From Corynebacterium sp. ACRPH (GTDB lineage Bacteria > Actinomycetota > Actinomycetes > Mycobacteriales > Mycobacteriaceae): 64,000 bases of DNA. Below the pieces are notes generated by a model. That model saw nothing but the letters and a program-made list of their open reading frames with translations. It made no database searches and was not told the DNA's origin. Positions 1-8,515 of the stretch are shown piece after piece (position 1 is the first letter of the stretch; the number at the start of each line of letters is the position of its first letter). The DNA lies in assembly GCF_022347285.1 (NCBI RefSeq), contig NZ_JAKRND010000003.1:62001-126000 (forward strand), written 5' to 3'. Made by a program: the position numbers and the translations under genes.

Positions 1-118
1 GCTGGGTCGCACCCCGCAGTTCCTGGAAGTGCCGGGGGAGGGCCACCAGTTTGTGAAGCCGAAGTCCCGACAACTGATCGGCGAGCGGATACTGGAGTTC
101 TTCGCGGAGCTGAGCTAG
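1..118 (+). CDS. 3' end of an alpha/beta-hydrolase-like protein (partial)
   Basis: Only the last 38 codons are in the window, read in the frame that ends with TAG at 116-118. The tail contains the string GEGHQFVKP followed by an amphipathic helix ending in FFAELS. A Gly-x-Gly-His motif close to the C-terminus followed by a final helix is typical of the catalytic-His region of alpha/beta hydrolases and S9-type peptidases, so His in GEGH may be the catalytic base. The start, nucleophile and substrate are outside the window, so the family call is tentative. Confidence 0.45.
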   Translation, partial: LGRTPQFLEVPGEGHQFVKPKSRQLIGERILEFFAELS

Positions 119-227
119 CTGGTTAGCGGGAAAGGGGGTCGCAGCACACCCGCACGGCGAGATTCGGGGAAGCGTCCTATCGTGGAATTGTTGGCCCCCA
201 AACGGCGACCTACAAAAACCACGCTAA

Positions 228-250
228 TTCGCGGAAAAGGAAGCCGCGAA
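228..250. other. hairpin in the lldD leader
   Basis: A perfect 7-bp inverted repeat (TTCGCGG / CCGCGAA) with a 9-nt purine loop ends 28 nt before the lldD start codon. It lies before the GAGGAG ribosome-binding site and could be an mRNA hairpin or a small operator. No match to the C. glutamicum LldR motif was found nearby. Confidence 0.35.
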
Positions 251-278
251 GAAACTCTGTGAGGAGAGCGATTTTCCC

Positions 279-1556
279 ATGGCACACCAGAAACGCCAGA
301 TCCCGAACCCCGTTGAGATTTTCGACCTGCTGAAGTTTAAAAAGCCCACCCTGGATTTCAAGGCCCGTCGTCTCAACGATGCGCAGACCATCTGGGACCT
401 GCGGGCCATCGCTAAGCGCCGCACTCCGGCCGCTGCATTCGACTACACCGATGGCGCCGCCGACGAAGAAATCTCGATGAACCGCGCACGCCAGGCCTTC
501 CGCGACGTGGAGTTCCACCCGTCGATCCTGAACGACGTATCCAATGTAGACACCACCGCAGAGATTTTCGGCGGGAAGTCCTCCCTGCCGTTCGGCATCG
601 CGCCGACCGGCTTTACCCGCCTGATGCAGACCGAAGGCGAGCTCGCGGGCGCGAGCGCCGCGGGGGCTGCGGGCATTCCATTCTGCCTGTCCACCCTGGG
701 CACCACCAGCATTGAGGATGTGCACAAGGCCAACCCGAACGGTCGCAACTGGTTCCAGCTATACGTGATGAAGGAGCGCGAGATCTCCTACGGCCTGGTG
801 GAGCGCGCGGCCAAGGCCGGCTTCGATACCCTGCTGTTCACTGTGGATACGCCCGTCGCTGGCAACCGCTTGCGCGACGCCCGCAACGGCTTTTCCATCC
901 CCCCGGAGATCTCCCTGGGAACCGTTGTCAACGCTATCCCGCGCCCCTGGTGGTGGTGGGACTTCCTGACCACCCCGCCGCTGGAGTTCGCTTCCCTGAC
1001 CAGCACCGGCGGAACGGTTGGCGAGCTGTTGGACTCCGCTATGGATCCCTCCATCAAGTTTGAGGACCTGAAGACCATCCGCGAGATGTGGCCCGGCAAG
1101 CTGGTCGTCAAGGGCGTGCAGAATCTGCCGGATTCCAAGAAGCTGGCCGACCTGGGCGTCGATGGCATCATCCTCTCCAATCACGGCGGCCGCCAGCTGG
1201 ATCGCGCACCGGTGCCTTTCCAGCTGCTGCCGGAGGTTGCCCGCGAGGTCGGCAACGACGTGGACGTGGCTATGGATACCGGCATCATGAATGGCGCGGA
1301 CATCGTCGCTGCGATCGCCAAGGGCGCGAAGTTCACCTTGATCGGTCGCGCATACCTCTACGGCCTGATGGCCGGTGGCGAGGCCGGCGTGGCCCGCGCC
1401 ATTGAGATCCTGGCCGGCGAGGTGCGCCGCACCATGCGCCTACTGCAGGTTTCCTCGCTGGACGAGCTCACCCCGGAGCACGTCACGCAGCTCAACACCC
1501 TGAACCTAAACCAGGTGAACGGCGTGCCCGAGGACGAGCAGAACCTGTTCAGCTAG
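279..1556 (+). CDS. lldD: quinone-dependent L-lactate dehydrogenase (FMN)
   Basis: The product (425 aa) belongs to the FMN-dependent alpha-hydroxy-acid dehydrogenases. It oxidises L-lactate to pyruvate and passes electrons to the quinone pool at the inner face of the membrane. Family signatures are clear: [11 protein letters not shown] near residue 55, [11 protein letters not shown] and [11 protein letters not shown] in the barrel, and the active-site stretch [13 protein letters not shown] (about residues 299-311) with the catalytic His and substrate-binding Arg. The C-terminal [13 protein letters not shown] phosphate-binding loop is intact. The sequence closely resembles C. glutamicum LldD. 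The ATG at 279 follows GAGGAG at good spacing. No lldR or lactate permease is adjacent here, so the gene appears to stand alone. Identity is secure. Confidence 0.96.
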   Translation: MAHQKRQIPNPVEIFDLLKFKKPTLDFKARRLNDAQTIWDLRAIAKRRTPAAAFDYTDGAADEEISMNRARQAFRDVEFHPSILNDVSNVDTTAEIFGGKSSLPFGIAPTGFTRLMQTEGELAGASAAGAAGIPFCLSTLGTTSIEDVHKANPNGRNWFQLYVMKEREISYGLVERAAKAGFDTLLFTVDTPVAGNRLRDARNGFSIPPEISLGTVVNAIPRPWWWWDFLTTPPLEFASLTSTGGTVGELLDSAMDPSIKFEDLKTIREMWPGKLVVKGVQNLPDSKKLADLGVDGIILSNHGGRQLDRAPVPFQLLPEVAREVGNDVDVAMDTGIMNGADIVAAIAKGAKFTLIGRAYLYGLMAGGEAGVARAIEILAGEVRRTMRLLQVSSLDELTPEHVTQLNTLNLNQVNGVPEDEQNLFS

Positions 1557-1566
1557 TCATGTTCTG

Positions 1567-2850
1567 CTAGTCGCTGAACTTCATGCCCGCGTCGCTCAGG
1601 CGGCGCACGTAGGGCATCCCCAGGCCGGTGGCCGGAGTGAGCACTCCGCCGCCGGTTTTCCCTTGGTAGGTGGAGCCTGTCGGCAGTTCGGCGTCACAAA
1701 GAACAAGAGTGAGCGCAGCCTCGCTAAGCATCAGGGACGTGCCCTTATACCCCGGGTCGGCGTCCAGGCTGATGGTCTGCTGGTAGGTGGCTCCGCCTGT
1801 GCCCACACCGAAATGCGTGGTGTGGAAGAATCCGGCATCGCGTTCGGCCTCGGACGGCCCTTCGCCGGGCTCCGGCACCCAACGGGAGAGGAACGTGCGC
1901 AGCTTGTCCTGGTTCAGCGCCGCCACCGCAGTGCCCAGTACCGCGCCCATGGTCAAGGCGCGCATGCGACCCTTCAGCCCCTTGCCGGTGTACTGGTATT
2001 CGCTGTAACGCAGCTTATCGCCGTATTCGTAGCCGAGCAGCGCGTTCGAGCGGCGCACCACGCGCGTGTTGGAGCCCGCCATGATGAACGGCCCGGCCCA
2101 GACGTCCTCGTTGCTATTGCTGGCGCTTGCACCCCCGATGTCGCTTTCCCGCACCACGCCGAAGTCCGGCTGCTTGCCCAGATCCGGCTCTTTGGCGCGG
2201 TCGGGGGAGAGGGTGTACGGGTCGGCCAGCAGCCGCTTCTTCTCCTGGCTGCCTTTGGCAGCGGCGAATTGTTCGCGCATCGAGTCGACCGTGCCGCCGG
2301 AGAGCCCACCCTTCATCTTCACGATCATGGTGGCGGACTTGAGGGTGTCTTTATTTTTGGACGCCCTCTGTCCCAGCAGCAGCATTCCCAGGTCACTTGG
2401 AACGGAATCGAAGCCGCAGGCGTGGACGATGCGCGCCCCGCTGGCGGTGGCGCGGTCGTGGTAGGAATCAGCGGATTCGCGCATGAAGAGCGCCTCTCCG
2501 GCGAGGTCGACGTAGTGCGTTCCGTGGGTGGCGCATTCGCGGACCAGGGGGAAGCCGTGGCGGTAGTAGGGGCCGACGGTGGAGATGACCACGCGGGTGT
2601 TGCGGGCCAGCTTCTCCAGGGAGCGATTGTCGCTGGAATCGGCGATGACCAGCGGGAAATCCTTGGCCCGGGGGTGCTTGGCAGCCAGCTGCTCGCGCAG
2701 GGCCTCCAGCTTGGTCTGGTTCCGGCCAGCCAGGGCGATGCGCACGTCGGCGGGGGCGTTGGCGGCCAGGTAGCCGGCGGTTAGCGCGCCGACGAAACCG
2801 GTGGCACCCATCAGGGTGATGTCGAAGCTGCGGGAGGGGGAGTTGCTCAT
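1567..2850 (-). CDS. saccharopine dehydrogenase-like / trans-acting enoyl reductase family protein
   Basis: The product (427 aa) starts MSNSPSRSFDITLMGATG, with the Rossmann fingerprint GATGFVGALTAGYLA at the N-terminus. It continues with STVGPYYRHGFPLVRECA, YVDLAGEALFM and HACGFDSVPSDLG. These are hallmarks of the saccharopine-reductase-like branch that includes the mycobacterial trans-acting enoyl reductase Rv2953 and its corynebacterial relatives. The substrate is unknown, and corynebacteria lack the phenolic-lipid pathway of Rv2953. A longer frame runs upstream to 2925 but would overlap the trmL promoter and start. The ATG at 2850 is the sensible start. The gene converges on lldD with about 10 bp between stop codons. 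Confidence 0.8.
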   Translation of the reverse strand: MSNSPSRSFDITLMGATGFVGALTAGYLAANAPADVRIALAGRNQTKLEALREQLAAKHPRAKDFPLVIADSSDNRSLEKLARNTRVVISTVGPYYRHGFPLVRECATHGTHYVDLAGEALFMRESADSYHDRATASGARIVHACGFDSVPSDLGMLLLGQRASKNKDTLKSATMIVKMKGGLSGGTVDSMREQFAAAKGSQEKKRLLADPYTLSPDRAKEPDLGKQPDFGVVRESDIGGASASNSNEDVWAGPFIMAGSNTRVVRRSNALLGYEYGDKLRYSEYQYTGKGLKGRMRALTMGAVLGTAVAALNQDKLRTFLSRWVPEPGEGPSEAERDAGFFHTTHFGVGTGGATYQQTISLDADPGYKGTSLMLSEAALTLVLCDAELPTGSTYQGKTGGGVLTPATGLGMPYVRRLSDAGMKFSD

Positions 2851-2868
2851 GGCTACATTTGTACCGGT

Positions 2869-2874
2869 TAGATT
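2869..2874 (+). promoter_or_regulatory. -10 hexamer of a leaderless trmL promoter
   Basis: TAGATT lies 6 nt before the trmL ATG (2881), with no Shine-Dalgarno between. This spacing puts transcription initiation at the start codon itself. Confidence 0.5.
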
Positions 2875-2880
2875 GGGGGA

Positions 2881-3396
2881 ATGACGTCTGAAAACCAGTT
2901 TGCGGGTGTGAATCCTCCACTGCACGTAGTGTTCGACCGCCCGGAGATTCCCCCGAACACGGGCAATGCGATCCGCATGTGTGCGGGCACTGGGGCCTCA
3001 CTGCACCTGGCGGGGCCGCTGGCCTTCAAGTTCGACGACAAGCATGTGCGCCGGGCGGGGCTGGATTATCACGAGCTGGCGGACGTGCATGTCCACGAGG
3101 GGATCGATGCGGCGCTGGCTCACGTGACTGATCCGGCACGCGGCTCGGGCCGGGTGTTCGCGTTTACCGCGCAGACGGGTACGTGGTTTACGGAGGTGGA
3201 CTACCGGCCGGGCGACGTGCTGCTTTTCGGCCCGGAGCCGACTGGCCTGGCCGACGAGGTGTTGGCTGATCCGCGGGTGACGGCGAAGGTGCGCATCCCG
3301 ATGCTGCCGGGGCGGCGGTCCATGAACCTATCGAATGCGGCGGCGGTGGCGGCCTACGAGGCGTGGCGCCAGTTGGGGTTCGCCGGCGGGGTTTAG
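2881..3396 (+). CDS. trmL: tRNA (cytidine/uridine-34-2'-O)-methyltransferase, SPOUT family
   Basis: The product (171 aa) has the usual length for TrmL/YibK. It has the family's N-terminal motif PEIPPNTGNAIRMCAGTG, the central LLFGPEPTGLADEVL and the C-terminal IPMLPGRRSMNLSNAAAVAAYE. Together these form the trefoil-knot S-adenosylmethionine site of SPOUT enzymes. TrmL methylates the 2'-O of the wobble base of tRNA-Leu isoacceptors. The gene is divergent from the 1567-2850 gene and has its own leaderless-type promoter. No partner gene is required for TrmL activity, and none is adjacent. Confidence 0.92.
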   Translation: MTSENQFAGVNPPLHVVFDRPEIPPNTGNAIRMCAGTGASLHLAGPLAFKFDDKHVRRAGLDYHELADVHVHEGIDAALAHVTDPARGSGRVFAFTAQTGTWFTEVDYRPGDVLLFGPEPTGLADEVLADPRVTAKVRIPMLPGRRSMNLSNAAAVAAYEAWRQLGFAGGV

Positions 3397-3504
3397 GGTG
3401 CCAGCGGGGCATAGGCGGGAACATTTCTGCAGCCCAGCTCCTCCCATAACCATGTTCATCTTTTTGCTCAGCCAAAGCTCCCGTCTTCTGACAGGATCGG
3501 TGGA

Positions 3505-4134
3505 ATGACGTACCCTCACTACGGCTCGCCTGCCCCCATGCCCGCCTACGGGTATGCCCCGCCGCCTCACACCGGCCAGGACTCTCGCTTCATGCCCCTG
3601 CTCATCGGCTGGCTCGCCGCATGCCTAATGCCGATCGTGTACTGCGTCTTGCGCTTCGTGTTCTATGGCAAGGACTGGGTGGGAATACTCCTTGTCGCCG
3701 GGGCGATCGGCCCGCTCTTCTTCGGCATCCAGTGCCTCCTCAACTTCGTTGCGCTCGCGATCCCGAAGTGGTGCAAAGATTCTCTCGCTATTTTCTGGGG
3801 CGGCATGCTCGTGTGGTGGGGCAGCGTGGCTGCGTTCGCTGTGGTTCCGGGGTGGGAGTTCCGTGAGGAGATCCGGGAGTACGGCGATAAAGCTTGGGTC
3901 TCTGGGGGACCTGACGGCCGGGATGTGATGACCACAGAAGATGGGCAGCGCTACCTCGAAATCCTCGATACCTGGCTGGATACCGAAACGACCCTGCAGC
4001 ACACTCTCACTATCCCCACCCTGGTCGCGCTGGCCGGGATCGCCATCGTCGTCATCGGCGTGGTCGTGGCCGCCATGAACCCTGTTCGTCAGACTGTCGC
4101 ATATGCGCCGCACTGGCCCGGCAGGCCCTACTAG
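3505..4134 (+). CDS. hypothetical four-helix membrane protein
   Basis: The 209-aa product is not recognised as a named family. It starts with a Pro/Tyr/Gly-rich cytoplasmic segment (about residues 1-25). Four hydrophobic segments follow, roughly at residues 31-52, 59-80, 92-112 and 172-190. Between the third and fourth lies a charged, probably extracytoplasmic loop of about 60 residues ([14 protein letters not shown] onward). Short Pro/Tyr/Gly N-termini before a membrane block also occur in the 22.7-24.3 kb proteins of this window. The ATG at 3505 has a weak CAGGAT hexamer 8 nt upstream, which would fit leaderless expression. Function unknown. Confidence 0.7.
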   Translation: MTYPHYGSPAPMPAYGYAPPPHTGQDSRFMPLLIGWLAACLMPIVYCVLRFVFYGKDWVGILLVAGAIGPLFFGIQCLLNFVALAIPKWCKDSLAIFWGGMLVWWGSVAAFAVVPGWEFREEIREYGDKAWVSGGPDGRDVMTTEDGQRYLEILDTWLDTETTLQHTLTIPTLVALAGIAIVVIGVVVAAMNPVRQTVAYAPHWPGRPY

Positions 4135-4195
4135 TTTCTTGTACTGGTTGCTCTTTTAGCCATGACGCCACCTCGATCCCAGCGGGCCCGCGTGG

Positions 4196-4201
4196 AATAA
4201 T
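4196..4201 (+). promoter_or_regulatory. -10 hexamer of a leaderless folD promoter
   Basis: AATAAT, one mismatch from TATAAT, ends 7 nt before the ATG at 4209. This supports 4209 over the in-frame ATG at 4200, which overlaps the hexamer. Confidence 0.5.
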
Positions 4202-4208
4202 GGGGCTC

Positions 4209-5066
4209 ATGGCAGCTACTAAATTGGATGGAAAGCTCTACCGCGACGAGATCTTCGCCGACCTGGAACAGCGCGTCGCCGCGCTGAAGGAAAAGGGCGT
4301 GACTCCCGGCCTGGCCACCGTGCTGGTGGGCGACGACCCGGCCAGCCACTCCTATGTGCGCATGAAGCACAAGGATTGCGAGCAGATCGGCGTGAACTCC
4401 ATCCGCAAGGACCTCCCGGCGGACGTCTCCCAGGAAGAGCTCAACGCGGTCATCGACGAGCTGAACGCCGACGACGCCTGCACCGGCTACATTGTGCAGC
4501 TGCCGCTGCCGAATCACCTGGATGAAAACGCTGTGCTGGAGCGCATCGACCCGGACAAGGACGCCGACGGCCTGCACCCGGTGAACCTGGGCAAGCTGGT
4601 GCTCAACGAGCCCGCCCCGCTGCCCTGCACCCCCAACGGTGCGATCCACCTGCTCCGCCGCTTCGACGTGGAGCTGAACGGTGCGAAGGTTGTAGTCATC
4701 GGCCGCGGAGTGACGGTCGGCCGCCCGATCGGCCTGATGCTCACCCGCCGCAGCGAGAACTCCACCGTCACCCTCTGCCACACCGGAACCAAGGACCTGG
4801 CGGCGGAGACGAAGGCCGCGGACGTGATCGTCGCCGCCGCCGGCGTGCCGCACATGATCACCGCGGACATGGTCAAGCCGGGCGCGGCGATCCTGGACGT
4901 GGGAGTCTCCCGCGGCGAGGACGGCAAGCTGAAGGGCGACGTTCACCCGGACGTGTGGGACGTCGCCGGCGCCGTCTCCCCGAACCCCGGGGGAGTAGGC
5001 CCGCTGACCCGCGCCTTCCTGGTGCGCAACGTCGTCGAGCGCGCGGAGAAGCTGCTGCGTGGCTAA
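4209..5066 (+). CDS. folD: bifunctional methylenetetrahydrofolate dehydrogenase / methenyl-THF cyclohydrolase
   Basis: FolD interconverts 5,10-methylene-, methenyl- and 10-formyl-tetrahydrofolate using NADP, supplying one-carbon units for purines and formyl-Met. The 285-aa product carries [14 protein letters not shown] with the catalytic Lys, and [14 protein letters not shown]. It also has [32 protein letters not shown] (NADP site) and [18 protein letters not shown]. Length is typical. Its last 8 nt overlap the GTG of the DUF3017 gene, so the two are very likely co-translated, as in other corynebacteria. Confidence 0.97.
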   Translation: MAATKLDGKLYRDEIFADLEQRVAALKEKGVTPGLATVLVGDDPASHSYVRMKHKDCEQIGVNSIRKDLPADVSQEELNAVIDELNADDACTGYIVQLPLPNHLDENAVLERIDPDKDADGLHPVNLGKLVLNEPAPLPCTPNGAIHLLRRFDVELNGAKVVVIGRGVTVGRPIGLMLTRRSENSTVTLCHTGTKDLAAETKAADVIVAAAGVPHMITADMVKPGAAILDVGVSRGEDGKLKGDVHPDVWDVAGAVSPNPGGVGPLTRAFLVRNVVERAEKLLRG

Positions 5067-5418
5067 TCGCTCCCGCCCAGCTCGCATCGGCGACGCTCGC
5101 CAGCAGCTCCTCGATAACCCCCACGACCGGAACAACCCGCCCTCCCGGCTCTCCCGCTCCGTCCAATACGCACTGCTGGGGCTGTTCGGGCTGATGCTGC
5201 TGGCTGTGCTGGCGCTGTTGTTGGTGGACAGGTGGCGTCGAGCTAGCGTGATGCTGGGCAGCGCGATGATCTACCTGGCCGTGCTTCGCCTACTCCTGGA
5301 TTCCCGGGTGCTGGGTGTGCTGGCGGTGCGTTCGCGCAAGTTCGATACCGCCTTTACCGCCGTCATCGGCGTGATCATTCTGTGGATCGCCGTGAGTGTT
5401 GACCCGCTGACCAGCTAA
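5059..5418 (+). CDS. DUF3017 membrane protein
   Basis: The 119-aa product starts with GTG inside the end of folD. A basic N-terminus of about 35 residues precedes three hydrophobic segments (about 38-58, 65-83 and 97-114), the usual architecture of actinobacterial DUF3017 proteins that follow folD. No enzymatic motif is visible and the role is unknown. Its TAA overlaps the stop codon of the convergent metX by 3 bases, so neither gene has room for a separate terminator. Confidence 0.85.
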   Translation: MANRSRPARIGDARQQLLDNPHDRNNPPSRLSRSVQYALLGLFGLMLLAVLALLLVDRWRRASVMLGSAMIYLAVLRLLLDSRVLGVLAVRSRKFDTAFTAVIGVIILWIAVSVDPLTS

Positions 5419-6602
5419 TCCCGCGCAGTATCTTCGGCACCCTCGGTACCTTCGGCGATGATCTCCGCCTTCGCCAGGAACTTAGCCAACACCTGGCCCA
5501 TCTGGCGCGATTCGATGAGGAACCCATCGTGGCCCGTGGGAGAGGTGATTTTCGACATGCCGATGAAGTCCCCCAAGTTGCGCGACAGGTGCTCCTGCTG
5601 GTGCAGCGGGTACAGAATGTCGGTATCCACACCCACTACCATCGTCGGCACCTCACACGAGCCCAGAGCGGCGTTCATGCCACCCCGGCCACGGCCGACG
5701 TCGTGCCTGTTTAGCGCGTCGGTGAGCACCACGTAGCTACCCGCGTCGAAGCGCGCAACCAGCTTCTCAGCCTGGCGATCCAGGTAACTCTCCACCGCGA
5801 AGCGCTGGTGCGGGTCGCGGTACGGCCCGTAGGGGTTTTCGCCGTTTTGCGGATCCACACCGAAACGCTCATCGACTTCCAGCTCGCCCCGGTACGTCAG
5901 GTGCGCGATGCGTCGGGCTTGGCCTAGCCCGTGCGAAGGAACCTCGCCTGTGCCGTAGTAGTCGCCACCGTGCCAGGCCGGATCCGCCTCGATGAAGCGG
6001 ATCTGGCTGGACTGCAGGCCGATCTGCCACGCAGACGCACGCGCGCTCACCGCGATCGGCAGAGCCGCGTTGACCATCTCCGGGTACATGAGCGACCACT
6101 CCAGCACCCGCGCCCCGCCCATAGAGGCGCCAATCAAGGCATGGATCTTTGTGACGCCCACACGCTCCAACAACAACCGTTCCGCCGTAACCATGTCACG
6201 GATCGACAGGGCGGGGAATCGCGACCCCCATGCCTTGCCGTCGGGGTGCGGCGAACTCGGGCCGGTGGATCCCTGGCAGCCGCCCAGCACATTCGCGCAG
6301 AGCACCAGGTAGCGGGTGGTGTCGATCGGCTTGTTCGGACCCACCATGTCCGCCCACCAGTCGGCAGCATTGCCATCGCCGGTGAGGGCATGCTCGATCA
6401 GCACAATCGGCCGCTCCTCTGGGGACAGCCCCGGCTCGGGGCCAGCGGAGAACTCGGCATAGTCCGCGGCGCCATCCGGAGAGTCGTAGAACGCGAAGTA
6501 GCGGAGTTCGGCGTCAGAAATAGCTACACCCGCCTCCGTGACCACGTCGCCGATAGAGACCGTGCGCGACGCGCCAGAAGCGGGGAGGAACTCGGGGTTC
6601 AT
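5415..6602 (-). CDS. metX: homoserine O-acetyltransferase
   Basis: MetX transfers acetyl from acetyl-CoA to L-homoserine, the committed step towards methionine by direct sulfhydrylation. The 395-aa alpha/beta-hydrolase shows the oxyanion/substrate region IEHALTGDGNAADWW, then VLGGCQGSTGPSS and the nucleophile elbow LIGASMGGARVLEW (Ser in GASMGG). The acid is in VVGVDTDILYPLHQQ and the catalytic His in SPTGHDGFLIE. An extra acidic tail ([13 protein letters not shown]) follows the core. The gene lies 33 nt downstream of metY on the same strand, so metY-metX form an operon that should share the McbR-type control seen upstream of metY. Confidence 0.96.
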   Translation of the reverse strand: MNPEFLPASGASRTVSIGDVVTEAGVAISDAELRYFAFYDSPDGAADYAEFSAGPEPGLSPEERPIVLIEHALTGDGNAADWWADMVGPNKPIDTTRYLVLCANVLGGCQGSTGPSSPHPDGKAWGSRFPALSIRDMVTAERLLLERVGVTKIHALIGASMGGARVLEWSLMYPEMVNAALPIAVSARASAWQIGLQSSQIRFIEADPAWHGGDYYGTGEVPSHGLGQARRIAHLTYRGELEVDERFGVDPQNGENPYGPYRDPHQRFAVESYLDRQAEKLVARFDAGSYVVLTDALNRHDVGRGRGGMNAALGSCEVPTMVVGVDTDILYPLHQQEHLSRNLGDFIGMSKITSPTGHDGFLIESRQMGQVLAKFLAKAEIIAEGTEGAEDTARD

Positions 6603-6635
6603 GGAATCAGCCTAAAGCCTAGAAACCAACCGGCC

Positions 6636-7967
6636 TTAAATGGCCGCGAAGCCGCGCTTCAGGTCGTCGATGATGTCGGTGATGTCCTCGATGCCCACAG
6701 ACAGACGAACCGTAGCGTGGGAGACACCCGCGCGGGCCAGGCCATGCGCATCGGACTGCGAGTGGGTGGTGGTGGCTGGGTGCACCACCAGGGAACGCAC
6801 ATCGCCGACATTCGCCAGGTCAGAGTGCAGCTGTAGAGCATCGATGAAGGCCCAAGCCTTTTCCTTCGCCTCCTCCGAGGTTGGATCGTCGACCTTCAGA
6901 TCGAAGCTCAAGACAGAGCCGGTGTATTCCAAGCCCAGCTCCTCCTTGACCTTGAACCACGGGGAGGTCGGCAGGCCCGCGTAGTTCACGGTGGCTACCT
7001 GCGGCTGCTCGGCCAGGAACTCCGCCACGGCCTTCGCGTTCTCGTTGTGCTTGGCGATGCGCAAGGTCAGGGTATCCAGGCCCTGGGCCACAACCCATGC
7101 GTTGAACGGGGAGAGGGTGGCGCCCGTGTCGCGGATAATGCCTGCGCGGAGCTTCATGCCGAAGGCAGCCGGGGCCAGGTCCACGTACTTCAGGCCGTGG
7201 TAGGCCGGGTCCGGGTTGACGAAGCCGGGGAAGACCGGCTGGCCGTCGCGCTCGACGGACCAGTCGAAGGAGCCGCCATCGACGATGATGCCGCCCAGTC
7301 CCGAGCCGTTGCCCGTGTAGAACTTCGTCAGGGATGCAACCACAATGTCCGCGCCCAACTCCAACGGGCGGACCAGGGCGGCGGTGGCCAGGGTATTGTC
7401 TACGATCAGCGGGACCTGGTTTGCGTGGGCGACCTCCGCGACGGCCGGGATGTTCAGTACGTCTGCTTGCGGGTTTGCGAAGGTCTCTGCAAAGAAGGCC
7501 TTGGTGTTCGGGCGGACGGCGGCCTGCCAGGACTCCGGGTCGTCGGGGTTTTCCACGAAGGTGGTCTCGATGCCCAGCTTCGGCAGGGTGTGCTGCAACA
7601 GGGTCTCGGTGCCGCCGTAGAGGCGCGGGGAGGCGACGATGTGGTCGCCGGTACCGGCCAGGTTGAGGATCGCGGCGGTCTCGGCAGCCATGCCGGAGGC
7701 GAAAGCGACTGCGTGTACGCCGCCTTCCAGGGAGTTCAGGCGGTTCTCCAGCGCCTCGACGGTGGGGTTGGTCAGGCGGGAGTAGATGGGGCCCAGGTCT
7801 TCCAGGTGGAAGCGCTGCTTGGCGTGCTCTGCGTCGTTGAAGACGTAGCTAGTGGTGAAGTGGATCGGCAGGTTGCGCGCGCCGGTGTCGCCGACGGGCT
7901 GGCCCGCGTGGATCTGGCGGGTGGCGAAGCCCCACTGCTCTGCGTTCTCGTTGTTGTACTTCGGCAT
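6636..7967 (-). CDS. metY: O-acetylhomoserine sulfhydrylase (PLP)
   Basis: MetY uses sulfide and O-acetyl-L-homoserine to form homocysteine. The 443-aa protein is a Cys/Met-metabolism PLP enzyme. It has FATRQIHAGQPVGD at the N-terminus and YSRLTNPTVEALENRL. SGMAAETAAILNL and the lysine region ASLTKFYTGNGSGLGG follow, with the Schiff-base Lys in LTKF. SLVVHPATTTHSQ sits near the C-terminus. Length matches the corynebacterial enzyme. It is the first gene of the metY-metX operon, and a near-consensus McbR operator lies about 93 bp upstream. Confidence 0.96.
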   Translation of the reverse strand: MPKYNNENAEQWGFATRQIHAGQPVGDTGARNLPIHFTTSYVFNDAEHAKQRFHLEDLGPIYSRLTNPTVEALENRLNSLEGGVHAVAFASGMAAETAAILNLAGTGDHIVASPRLYGGTETLLQHTLPKLGIETTFVENPDDPESWQAAVRPNTKAFFAETFANPQADVLNIPAVAEVAHANQVPLIVDNTLATAALVRPLELGADIVVASLTKFYTGNGSGLGGIIVDGGSFDWSVERDGQPVFPGFVNPDPAYHGLKYVDLAPAAFGMKLRAGIIRDTGATLSPFNAWVVAQGLDTLTLRIAKHNENAKAVAEFLAEQPQVATVNYAGLPTSPWFKVKEELGLEYTGSVLSFDLKVDDPTSEEAKEKAWAFIDALQLHSDLANVGDVRSLVVHPATTTHSQSDAHGLARAGVSHATVRLSVGIEDITDIIDDLKRGFAAI

Positions 7968-8059
7968 TGGTGTGGTCCTTTGGGTTTGTTGTTGGTTGGC
8001 GCTTTGGTTTGCTGTTTAGCTTTGCTGTGTTACGACGATAGACCCACGTGCGCTAAAAG

Positions 8060-8075
8060 TAAACCGCTCTGTCTA
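8060..8075. promoter_or_regulatory. McbR-like operator upstream of metY
   Basis: The 16-mer TAAACCGCTCTGTCTA matches the C. glutamicum McbR consensus TAGAC-N6-GTCTA with a single mismatch (A for G at position 3). An extra TAGAC half-site is at 8039-8043. McbR is the TetR-type repressor of methionine/cysteine genes and in C. glutamicum binds upstream of metY. No mcbR gene is in this window. Confidence 0.6.
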
Positions 8076-8310
8076 CTTTTTTCTTATTGACGCCATAAAG
8101 TCCCAGTTGGGAGAGTATTTGCTGCTTGCGAAAACGCTGTACCGCTTGGTCTAGAACTACTCTGCTTCCGTCTGCTATGTTGCCGCTGAGCTCCGCGGCT
8201 TTGCTGCTTTGCTGGTGCATGCGTCTCTCAGACTTGCCGCTCACTCTCCTCTGCAGCTCCGCCGTGCAGCTTTGGTGGCCCTGCTGAGGTGGGGTGCCTC
8301 TGCCGGGGTG

Positions 8311-8436
8311 AAATGTCGGAAAAGTTGCAAAACGTTATTGGTGGTAATATTCATTAGTGTAAATGTGCTGGTCACGGGGCTGCGCGACCGAGCCTCGTTT
8401 TTGACCACGAGACGTTTTGCAACTTTTCCGACATTT
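8311..8436. repeat. inverted-repeat element A (126 bp, perfect 25-bp arms)
   Basis: The left arm (8311-8335, beginning AAATGTCGGAAAAGTTGC) is an exact reverse complement of the right arm (8412-8436), separated by 76 bp. Element A aligns without gaps to element B over 126 bp, with about 65 identical positions. Shared blocks at the same offsets include GTTAT at 24-28 and GCTGGTCA at 57-64. The flanks show no clear target duplication. Confidence 0.85.
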
Positions 8437-8475
8437 AAGGCGCTTCGTGCTACCGGTGGCGCCCCTGCCGCCTAT

Positions 8476-8498
8476 GTTCTGCAAGATTTCCGACACCT
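8476..8498. repeat. isolated copy of an element-A right arm
   Basis: This 23-bp stretch matches the right arm of element A at about 18 of 23 positions, including TTTCCGACA. Both are followed by TAAGGC. No matching left arm was found at the expected distance, so it looks like a remnant or solo half-site. Confidence 0.5.
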
Positions 8499-8515
8499 AA
8501 GGCCTCGTTGGTAGG

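Noticed and set aside
8311..8436. Element A as a recent insertion-sequence-derived MITE
   Set aside because: No target-site duplication could be found at the borders and no transposase gene is in the window. A MITE origin is not excluded but not supported.
8209..8514. Short plus-strand frame across inverted-repeat element A
   Set aside because: No ribosome-binding site, no similarity to known proteins, and codons determined by the repeat arms. The repeat itself is the better explanation.
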